NCBI RefSeq assembly: GCF_964204645.1
Contig: NC_134025.1
Location: 5,771,001 to 5,835,000, forward strand
Direction of reading: 5' to 3'
DNA length: 64,000 nt
DNA from: Tubulanus polymorphus
Taxonomy: Eukaryota; Nemertea; Palaeonemertea; Tubulaniformes; Tubulanidae
Shown: one piece after another, positions 13,001 through 25,000 of the stretch
Numbering within the stretch: the stretch's first letter is position 1
Layout of the letters: each line of letters starts with the position of its first letter
The notes under the pieces: generated by a model
Databases searched by the model: none
Seen by the model: the letters and a program-made list of their open reading frames with translations, nothing else
What the model was told of the DNA's origin: nothing
Made by a program: the position numbers and the translations under genes

Positions 13001-16000
13001 ATGTATAAACTTTTTTCTTTGAACTTTTTTCTGTTTAGACAAACAAGGTTTGTTAGTATTTTTGTGTTAGTTAATGTTTTATTTTCACTTCTGTTTGATG
13101 TGTCAGTCATAGAAAAAAAAACTATGATTCAGCAACTTTCCTAAACCGAGTCATCCCTTTAAAGAAAGGTCAAAATTCGTCGATTGGCATTTATTGAATG
13201 CTTCCCAGCTTTTACTATTAATGGCTGCCACCTGCAGTAATCTGCTTGAACTATTGCTATCTACGGAACATTTTTGCCGTATATTAGATTGGATTTCGTC
13301 GATACAAATAGCGAATTCGAACCGGTATAATTCGATAGACAATTTCAATGTGAAACAGTGAACAGGTCATTTAGGGGTGAATGAGAACTAGTTCTGTCCG
13401 TATTGCCGGACAGTGCCTGGATATCTTCTAACCAAGATTTTGTCAACTTTTAAAGGCACCCACGTTTTTTGTACGTTTGTGTGACATAATAATAGCATCT
13501 CAGTTGCTACTGTTTTCCCCCCTTATCCATTGATGTGGAGCACAATCTCAGCGCATGTCACAACATATAGATATAACCGGGGACTCGAAAATGAATAACA
13601 GTCCATGATATAATTCATGAATCTTTGATGTTATATCTCTATGGCCACTCTACATCGTGACTGACTGATTTTTCCGTATTTTACTCGTCTGATAAATGAA
13701 AAAACTTTGTCGACAAAATTCTCTTGTTGTGGCGAATGAAGCGTGAAATTATGTCTGTTTTCTGTTCATTTATTGCAGCCTATAACTTACGACGAGGTAG
13801 AGAAGGCGGCTAAGATCTCACCGCTGGCGATGACGCTGGTGAAGCCTCCCGATCCAGAGCTGATGGGAGGAATGCCGATGAGTGCGCAGAGAGATCTGAT
13901 GATTTGTCACGCCGAACGTATTCTATCGCAGCCGAGTTCTCGCCTCGGGTCGCGTCGAGATTCGATCAGTGATCTCGAGGAGGAGGACGAAGAAGAGGAA
14001 ACTAAAGGTCAGATTCCTGAAATAAAATCTGTGATCTAAAATCCTAGTTTATAGAATCTGTGATCTTAGCTGCGATCTCACGGACATGATCCGGCCCGGA
14101 TCAGGCCAGAGTCACATTTGGCCCATGCCTAATTAAAGAGCTGGTAATTAGAGAGCGTAAACCACTCACTCAATACTAAACAGTGCCATGACAAAGCGAG
14201 GCGAGTCACTTTCAGAACTAGTTGCAAGTCACACGTAATAGTTTAACCGGAATTTAACCAAAAATGACGAACCATGTCGGCCAAATGTAGCCTGGCCCAA
14301 ACAGACACGAGCCCTTTTGGCACTTGTGATCGCGGCTCTTTAAAATGTCTTTCAATATCAAAACATTTTCGAGATTTATCATCCAGATAACAAACCGGAA
14401 GCTTCGAATAACAAAGGCACCCTCGACTTGGACAAACTGAGCTCGAAGCTGTCGTCGATGAAGCCTCGCACAGAAACCGGCGAAGTTGATCTGAACTCGT
14501 CGTTCGATGGGAAAGATTCTGCAATGAAGAGTATACTGAAACGTGAAGGTAGTTTCGAACGAGCTAAAGCGGTTAGCATTATGAGAAGAGGAAGCGTGAA
14601 GGATGATACTACAAGTGATGAAGATGATGAAGATGATGATAAAGCTAAGGTGAGAGTCACAGTTGTTTTCTTCTGTTTGGACCTTTTTCCAGGGGGTTTC
14701 ATATTCACAGTTTTGCACTTTGTGTTAAGAAACCCATTTTCATGTTCCGTATTTGGATTTTTATCGCCGAGAGTAAATACATCGTAAACTAATAATTTGA
14801 GTGTAAATATATGCACCCTACGACTCTTGAATACCAGTACATACCGTCAAATGTAATTATTAGATTTGGTTATGGTCCATGAATCTTCTGTTAATGCCAT
14901 TTAATTAACCAGAAATTTATAGATATTATTGATACATGTATTCCCGGTAGATAATATATGATAGTCATTAGGCGTATGACATGAAGGAATATTAACTGTT
15001 TACTGAAGGAAATGATCGGAACTTGTAAATTAATCCTTCATGAAATCGGGGCAATTATGCAACCATTAATAGATTAGATATGGACATACCATGCAGCAAA
15101 TTGAGAACATATCCCTCATTTATAAAAACATCCCTGCTGTGAAGATGGTTGAATGTTTCAGTCAAGTATGCATTTATCTTACTTGTAAGTATGATAGATG
15201 AATCATTTGTTATGCATTATTTCTTTCAAATTTTGCGATCTAAAAGTCTTTGATTCTTCATTCTGGCAAATACCCAATGATGAACTATTGATTCGGATAT
15301 TGTTTGTTAGATAGTTCATTTCCGATGCAATCAATTCAATTAATGATTCTATTATTTGTGTGTTGTCTGGGTTGCGTTGATTTCATTCAGCGACATGACA
15401 AGAGTAGCTGCGACCTTTCATGCTATGTTTTTTATCAAATCAAGCCCCATTCAGAGCTTCTAGTTTTTGTCGAATTTCAAGCGCTGGTATATATACATTG
15501 CTAATCTTCTTTATGTAGGCATAAACTTGTTATATATGCTTATGTCTTGATATATAGTCAGTCCATATAAATGAATATATGGGCCATGTGTACAATGAAA
15601 GAAATCGAAGAACGTAGTCAACTGAACAAAATATATCTACCGCAAAACAACTCTAGGAATAAACAATTCTCGGTACCGATCTACAAAAGCCATAAAATCA
15701 TTGTGATAGAATAGTTCATATTTCATCGAGGATATGTTTCACTTTGTATTAAAGGTAAGACATGGCTCTGATACATTAGGATATATAGTCGCACGTATAA
15801 GGTCATTCCCTGGATGAATAAAAAGTTGTGAAAGCAATGTCTATGTATTGTTTATTAATTATCGCAGGCTAAGGAATTAGTATATGTAATAAGTACGTTC
15901 GCATAGAGAGTTCAAGCAATTACTATAATATTAAGGTTAAATATTACAACGATTGTGTATTTGCCTGTAAATTGGATGTGTTGACCTCTCGCTGCTAATA

Positions 16001-19000
16001 CAGATATATGATCTTATATCGAGTGGTCTTCTAAAGGGCATTATGTAGATATGGCAAGTTGCAGACGGACCAGATCAGATCTCACTAGCCTGGATTTTTA
16101 GTCATCATTCAGAAATTGGTGAGATTCAGCGATATATATTGTTTATATAATGTATTTCAATTAGTTCAAGCAGTGCTAGTATGTAGTTTGTATATCATAG
16201 TTTGACAAATGACTGAAAAACGAAGTGCTTTTCCTTGATGCGACCTTTTCAATCAATGACATTCACCATGTATTTTCAACTGGATGCCTCCCTCTTAGGT
16301 GGGTGCACTGGGCCTATGAAAATACGACCGATTTACTTGCAAAATAGTTACTTAGTTGCATTCTAGTCATGTAAATACGGGGATGCTTTTCCTATGCTGT
16401 ATGATTTCATGTAAATCGTGTATTATGTATAGGCCTGTATATACAATGTACAAACTGAATAGAGTGACAGATGTATATTTCAGATAGCTCTGCATCCAGC
16501 TGAATCATTTCTCTCAGTGGGTGTGGTTCTAAACATCATACTTCCTAATTATATTAATGATGTAAAATATGTACATATGTATAGGTAGACCTATGTCATT
16601 GTTATAGTTCTGATTTATTTTGACTTAATGTCCTTACACTCCACTTCACACGTCTTTTCCTCGAAATCATAATCAATTATGGAAATTCTTATCATTCAAT
16701 GTATTTTTACACAGAAAGCTATTGTATACAACGGCCAATAGATATAGTCGATGTGTATGATTGAACACCTGTTGATACATTGAATATATGGATGTGTCTG
16801 CGATTAGATGCCACACGCCACACGCGTTAACTCCACTGGAGGATGTTCACTTGTCACTTGTCAACGGATATTAGGAATATAGTAGACTGTATTTGATATG
16901 TATTACGAAATATTTCCCCGCTCTAACGGACTAGACTAGAATAGGTAGGAAATTCGGAATAAGATGACTATTGATGAAATTGTAGATCTTTATTTTGTAA
17001 AAAAATTATGATAAAAGCGACGATGATGATAGTATTTTAGTTATCAATGTTGTTCCATTGACCCCTGATAGATTTCATTCAATGTTGGGTATTATGCTAT
17101 ATATTATTCATATAAAATGTAAGGCAGTTGATAGGAGCAGCGCTTGGTGGAATTCCCCCTGAATCTTAATCATCGACCCATTACTCAGCCCCATAAAATA
17201 AAACAAACGCAAACAGCGGGAGTTCTTTTACATAGGATATACTCATGGAACGTTGAAATTTGTTAGCATGTTTGACAGTAGATAGTAATATCTATATTAG
17301 GAGCTGTTAAGTACTTCCTTTGCAGTCAATTTGTAATTCATGAATCTTGAAGCGAATGGTACTCACCGCTGACACAAGTTATTCATTCACTATTCAGAGA
17401 AACATCGTTCTATTAGACTATGACTTAGTTACAGTAATGTGTTTCGTATTTTGATCAAGTCAGTTTTCATAAATTGCTCTACATAGATGCTGTAATATAA
17501 TCTAAGCATATCAGTTGTTGCAATGTCAAGCAGTTATCGGGTTTTCACATATGTTCACATTCGTGTCCATGTCATCTAATCATATGAAATGTATATCATA
17601 TTCCTTTGCCTTTGTGATTTTTCTGAAAATCATTGAATTAGTAGGCTGTATCAAATACTCAGTGATTGATGTACATTATTTTGAATCGGTTTAAAAAAAT
17701 GCTTTTTACATGATTAATTTTTCAGAATGAAAAAGAAGCATCAACATCGTCGCAGAGTAAAAACGAAGCAGTCGCCAGGCAACGGGCGATCTCTGAACGG
17801 GTGTCAGAGGTCACTCCCGCGAAATCAGAGAACAAAAGCGACCAGAAACGAGTGACATCCCGTCATCTAACCCAACCTATAACACCGGAAGAGAAAAAAC
17901 AAGCCGAAGAGGAAATGTCCATCCAGGAAAGGTACGTTGAACCTTAAACGCTCAGTCACTTCTTCGTGGATGTTACAACTTCCAAATGTATTTTTTCGAT
18001 ACTGAAGCTGAAGAATAAAGGACTGATCAATCAATGGTAGAGTCATGTGGGGGCGTGTGGTTTGAATATTCGACTCTGGGAAGCCAGGTCGTGGATTCGA
18101 ACCCTGCACATTACCGTAGTGTCCCTGGGCTAGACACTCATCCTCATTTCCTCTCTTCACCCAAGATTGAGTGGTTGCTCGGATGTTGCTTCTCAGGGTT
18201 ACAGTTATAGGCCGGGGGGGGGGGGGGGTAATGATAACAATTTAATGGAAAGCATCATCATTGAACATCATATCATGGTAGAAATGGTGCTATAGAGATT
18301 AGATGATGATTATCATTATTATGAATATGAATGTTGTCGATTTCAGGTTAGCATTGTTGAAAAAAAGTGGTGACGAAGATTGGAGAAAGCGAGTTGAAAC
18401 TCCTGAAGTAGTGACCAGAACCGGTCGACGAACACGCGGTGACCGACCTAAGAGTATTACGGATCTCGTTTCACAACTCGAAGAGTCAAGTCATAGCTGG
18501 AAAAACAGAGTCGAAGAGAAAGATGTCGGACAATTTACCGTTGAAGGCAAGATGTCTATGGCCGGTAAGCATAGTGATCTATTCTACTTCGAACAAGAAT
18601 TCAAGTAGGGTTTAAGCATACGGGTTACTCAAGTTCGATTTCTTTTTCAGGCAAGATATCCGATAGTCCAATGATGAAGAAACTGAAAACTCCGAGACCA
18701 GCGTCTGTACACGGAAGTATCGTCGGCAGGAAAGGTAGATATTTCAAATTTTTACGATCCGTTATATATGCTAGTAATGTATATTATTCAGACAATCAAG
18801 AAGTTATTAAGTTTCGATATTCAAATGCACAAAGTTTTACGTATAAACAATATTTAGCGCTATGAATGTTGCATGTATTTTATAACACATGCTTACATTG
18901 ATTACAGGACCGTTGAAAGCCACAATCGATTTCCGCCAAAATAAAAAAGCGGGTACAAACAATATGAAAATTGTTTTATTTCTATGTATATACCATTCAC

Positions 19001-22000
19001 TCCCTGTAATGAATATACTGATCACATATTTCTATCAGGAAAATTCTCCAATTAATAGACTTCGGTTTCATCCCTCGGTAGACCCTCTTTAGAGATACTA
19101 TCGGGATAATAGAATAAATTCTTACTTTTTCGCATACCTTTCTGATTTATCATTAATATTTCATATCGATTCATCAATTCATAGGAGCATTTCATAAAGT
19201 ATTCATTCAATAATCATTGAAACAATTAAAAACAGTCATTTTTTCAACTCCTTGAAGCAGTTCCAGTATTAGATAGAAATTACAGTGTATTTTAAGGGTT
19301 TTAACTGTGTCCTGACTTGCATATATATCTACTTTATGAACCGCCCTTATGAAATAATCACTTGCTGACTATGGCAAAAAAATACTCCTACCTCATGAAC
19401 AAGGAAACTAGATATTTTATTGGTTATCTGATTAGGGTATTTTTCGATCAATGCTTCACGAATTATCTACTTATTACGGATTATCTCTCGGTATTTCCTC
19501 AGTGGTTGCTATGGTTACAGTAATCATCACATCTTTTTGAATCACATTCAATTAATTCACAAGTAATACTCAAGCTTTTCATCCGGTATATACTATATCG
19601 AAAATCCTTCTGATTTTTTCATTTGTTTAAAGTTAGCTTTAATGATTGGATTGGTGTTCAACATTTCATTGGTAAGAAGCCAATTGTGTGGAAATTTTCA
19701 ATGTGAAAGGCTATAAATTTAAACATGCCATTTCGTTTGTTACCAATTTTATACTATCTTTTCTCTCTCAAAGTCGTGAAACTTGTCGTAACTTTCATTT
19801 TTATGGGAACAATCTATGTTATTTTATATCTGCTATTCTCCAAAACAAGATTTATTTCAAGTGCATGTTTGCTATATTTCTCTCTCTCTATATATATATA
19901 TATATACTATATTACTGGTAGTACATTATGTGGATTAGTTTCCAAGTGTCACACGTGCTGTTTTTTCATGTTTTTTCTTCACTTCTCTTTTTACTCTTCA
20001 GTCCTCTCGTACTTTAAATCCGAAATAATTGAGTTTTTAAGCATTTGATTTTAGTACGAAAGGTCTGAATGTGTTGCGTCAAGTCATGCTTTATATGTTT
20101 GCGTCGACGCTAATAGCGTTTGCTTCACAATTATCCCCATTAGATTCTGAGTCCAGTGATAGTTCATCTCCACCACGGTCTCCAACGAAAATGCAGCCAA
20201 AGTTCCCAGTGGCTAAAGCAGTCAAAGAGGAGGTTCAGTGTGAGTAGTTTAAGATGGGTGAAATGAAATGCTGTTCAGTTTGAGAACTTGCTCCAGATTT
20301 GTCCGAATAAATGATAGAATAGAACTTATATCTATGTAACTCTATTTTGCGCACTTCTTAAAAAACTGTACTTCTCTACCTTGTTCTATTATTGAGTGTA
20401 CCTTTCACAGTTTATTTGTTTCGCTATTTATAACTGTTATATTATCTTCTCTGTTGTACTGATCTTTCCCTCAATTTAAAACTATATCCCGGTACTACAT
20501 GTATATGTAATTGTCCCTGCCGGTAAATATTTTTATCTTTTCTATACAATCAACCCCTGGCAAGTGAGATTTGTAAACGCTGCATGATGCGAATTCCTCA
20601 TATACCATATACATGCTTGTTTGATCCTTAATTTGTATGATATCTATTTGATATTTACCAGTATATGAATAATACCGGTAACTGAATTGGAAAATTAATT
20701 TGGGATAGTTGTTTAAAGATTAAATGTATTATTAAATCAAGGATAACAATGACAATTGATATTCTTTCATAGGGCAGCTCTAAGGGTAATGACTGCCCTT
20801 TTAGAAGGATCATTGATTCCTAGATCAAAACAACATAAACTTCATAAAAAGAAAAGAAAAATTATTGATTTAGAAAATAAAGTGTTTTCCTGAAATTGAA
20901 GATGGTTTTACGCATATTTCAGTAAAAAAAGCCACACCAGTGAAAGCAACAGTGCCAGTTGAACAACAGACCAATGGTCAAACACAAAAACCATCAGAAG
21001 AGAGTGCGCAAGTTGAAGTACTGAATATAGATGATGAATCCATCAAGTCATTCTTTAAAACTGCTGAAAACTCCAAAAATGAGAAAGTGGATGTCGATGA
21101 AGAAGCATTTGATGATTTGTTCTTCCAATCGGAAGATTTGTAAGTCCTCCTGAACATTGATGATCTGAACAGACAACTACAAAATTAGAACAAATTCTGT
21201 ATCAGTTAGTTTCTGATTGATTTTTAGTTTAACACCAGCAAAGAAGATCAAGCCAAAACGTACTCGTGCTACAACAAGAAATCCCCTTCGTCAGTTGCAG
21301 AACAGGACAGATATTCAACAAGGCTATACTGAAGTCAAAACAGATATAGCAGAAAAAGAGCTGAAGAGAGTCAATAAGGAGAAAGGTATAACTATCTGCA
21401 TTCAATTTGTCTGAAGCCAGTTTTATAGACTCGGTATTAGCTTATCCTAAGATTGCTATAAACCTTTAACTTGGTAGCTAAGTAATCTATTAACTGATAT
21501 ACAAAGATGTTCCCTATCCCAGGTTAAAGTCTTAAAGTCCCTATCCCAAGTTAAAGTTGACTTAATAAAACTAGGACTAGGAGTGTCAGTACGATAGTGT
21601 GGTGATGTATGAATTTCTCATTCTAGTTGCGTCTAATGCTGGTCTGGCTGAATCAGCATTAGCGGGTCTCGCATCAAATGAGAGCTTTTCGAAGGTAGCA
21701 TTGCGTAAAGTCACAGCTGAAAGTGCCACACCGGGGAAAACAGTCGGAGGATTAAATCTCGAACCGTTCAAAGACATAATGCTTATTCACGTCAAAGGTC
21801 GCGCTAAAATTCAAACACGTCTGGTTGAACCGAAAGCTTACTCTTTGAATAGTGGCGATTGTTTCGTTCTGATCACACCTGACAAAGTTTTCCTATGGAT
21901 CGGAGAATTTAGCAACGTCATTGAAAAAGTCAAAGTAAGTATATATTTGAGTTGCGTCTCATCTCAGCTGATACGGGTTGTCATTCAGCCAGATATGTTC

Positions 22001-25000
22001 ATGAAGAGGTATTTTCTTTGTAGTCAAAAGAGGTTGCTGCAACTGTTTCTGAGAAGAAGGAACTTGGATTCAAGAGTGGAAAACCTTTAATTGAAATCAA
22101 TGAAAGGAAACAAGATAACTTTCCTGAATTTTGGGAGGCTTTAGGTGGCAAAGGGAAATATGCAGGTACGTTCTGTTTATTGTTTGAGAGTCTTTGATGA
22201 TGTTGTTCTTGAAGCACTGCTCAGTATAAACTTTGATTGATGTTAGAATCTGGTCCACCACAAGAGGATAGCCTTTACGAAGAGATGATCATGGAAACGA
22301 ATATAGTTTATAAAGTGGCTGATTCTGAGCTAATACCATGTGAAGAATACTGGGGTAGAGCGCTAAAACATGACATGCTGCAAAGCAAAGAGGTACCGTT
22401 GAGTATTTAATCCATTATTCGATATCAAAAATAATCTTGGTTCACGTGGAAAATGACAAAAATGATCTTTTATAATTGCAGGCTTATGTGTTTGATTTCG
22501 GTTCAGAGGTATACATATGGCAAGGTCGCCAAGTGTCCCCTGAAACGCGTAAAGATGCTGTTAGACTTGCCAAAACTTTGTTTGATTTAGAGTATGATTA
22601 TTCCGACACTGAAATCAACCCTATTTCTCCACTAAAAGGTAAAAAAAGTAGCGAAGACAGCAGAAAATCATATGCTTTGAGAGTATTTGTTGGATTTGTG
22701 TATTTTATAATCTGATGTTGTTGTATTAGACGATGACGATGAAGATGGAGGTGTACCTCGTACGGGTCAGCGTCCGGCGTGGACTCTATTCGGTAAACTT
22801 AGTGAACGAATGGAAACAGTATTATTCAGAGAGAAATTCATCGATTGGCCTGATACTTCAAAAATCATCAAGGTGAAATCAACCGATGACTCACAGAACA
22901 AGAGAGCGCGATCAGAAAATCTAAAAGCATTCGACGTTCAGAAGATGATTCCATTGCCCACTGAGCCCGTCAACTTAAAGTTCGAAGGAAGCAATGTAGG
23001 CCGTGGAAAGAAATGGTAAATCAAAATCTTTTTTGGTCAGAACTTGAATTTGTCACTTAGAATGATCGCTGATATCGAATCGCATTTTTTTCTAGGATGG
23101 AGAATCTCGATGGTTTAAAAAGAGAGTTTGATGTTACTACGATAAAGATTACGTGCTGGCACGTTATGGAATTTGATCATTATCAGATGCCGAAAGAGAG
23201 CTACGGACAATTTCACGATGGCGATACGTACGTCATTAGATGGATCTATCTTATTACTGCTGCAGGTATGTTAAAGCCTAATCATAAAAGTGTTCTGATT
23301 TTTCGAGTAGATTTTCACCCCTCAAATTTAACTTTAGGTTTAAAGAGTCTGAAGGGTCATGCCGCTCGTCATTCAGTGACCGGTCGCGAGCGATGCGCGT
23401 ATTTCTTCTGGCAGGGACGTTTCTCAACGGTCAATGAGAAAGGGGCGTCTGCTCTCATGACCGTTGAACTCGACGAAGAACGAGGTCCTCACATGCGGGT
23501 GGAACAAGGCAAGGAACCGGCTTGTTTCACAAATTTCTTTGATGGATCTATGATTGTTCATATCGGTAAACGCGAAGACGAGTCGACGAACACTCAAGGT
23601 GACTGGCGATTGTATCTATTATGTAATGAAATGGATAGCGAATCTTACCTACTCGAAGTTCCGTGCGTTATGGAAAGTTTGCGCAGTCGATCGTCGTTGG
23701 TCGTCGTCAATGTTAAAACAGGCGCGTGTTTGATTTGGCATGGCTGCAAATCGCCAGAAAACACGCGTGAAGTTACGCGAAATAGTTGTAAAAACTTACA
23801 AAAACATTGTCCCATGGAGGTAGGCTTACAAGACGGGGTCGATATCGTGATAACAGAGTTAATCGAAGGACATGAGAACGACGATTTCTGGCTCGCTATG
23901 GAGGTAGATGGTAAACTGCTGGATAGAAAGGAAAAATATGATTGTTTACTCAAAGGTTAGCAGAATGTTAGATTTCTAATATGTGAGCTGCATTTCACAA
24001 GAAATCGATCACTGAATATTGTTGATATTTTCTCTCTTGCAGACAGCAAACATTCCTTTGACCACACGTTTCGGCTATTTTACATGACCAGTGTAGCTGG
24101 CCGATTTGAAGCTCAGGAAGTATTGAATCCTGCCCGTAGTGAACACACTTGTCCATTCCCGTTTATACAAGACCACCTGTATAAAGTGTCACAGCCAGGT
24201 AAGTACAAGTTTTTTAATCATCCACATTATCAAAACGCTGATTCAGACACAACGCATCTTCACTATCACATTGTAGCTTTATTCATGCTGGACAATAACT
24301 ACGAAGTCTTCCTATGGCAAGGCTGGTGGCCTGAGGGTGAGGAGGTTGGTGAGAATGTTACAACAGGCTCAGCAATCGCTCGATTTAATATCGACAGACG
24401 ATGTGCCATGGAAACTGTGATCAACTATTGCAATGGTTAGCATCATCTGATTGAATTATGGTCTTTATTTAACTTAATGTAATCAAGATAATTACAGCTG
24501 ATTGTGTACTGATTCATATTACAGAAAAGTATCCTGAAAATCCGCCAAAGGCATATCTAGTATATGGTGGTGCTGAACCTCTACATTTTACAAATCTCTT
24601 CCCGAGTTGGGAATACGATGATATAGCAATGCAACAAAGTGAAAAGGTAATCTAGCAAAGTTTAATATCTTGGAACCTTTGAAATATGCATGACTATGTC
24701 ATAAACAATATATCAACTTAAACATGTTTACATCTGTTTGATGAAATTTAAGAAGTTGATGTCAAATATTATAGGATGGACGAAAACAAGGCTACAAGGC
24801 TTTGGTGTCTAAGGTGCTAGCACGTTTATCCTGTAATAGATACTCCCTTTCTGAGCTACAAGATCCAAATGAATTACCCGAGGGCGTTGATCCTGGTAAA
24901 CTAGAATCATACTTACATGACGAAGAATTCGAGGTAATGAAACGCCCATTTCCATTCTTCACTATCGTTATTTCACTGATGTATCTTACATAGCGATTTA

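Larger units (their letters stand above)
18735..20143 (+). other. SVIL: 1.4-kb supervillin intron
   Basis: Contains the candidate 45-nt cassette exon at 18908-18952 and a CT/TA microsatellite at 19879-19907. Otherwise AT-rich with no feature seen. Confidence 0.6.

Noticed and set aside
14088-14102. Perfect GATCCGG-C-CCGGATC palindrome
   Set aside because: Short, single and intronic, with no associated element; likely chance.
14243-14816. Minus-strand frames of 93-154 residues over the supervillin exon at 14387-14649
   Set aside because: These are shadows of the plus-strand exon with low-complexity translations caused by the Asp/Glu-coding repeats.
18085-18110. A tRNA gene, suggested by the GGATTCGAACC B-box
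   Set aside because: No intact cloverleaf or A box; the downstream block and tract identify a SINE instead.
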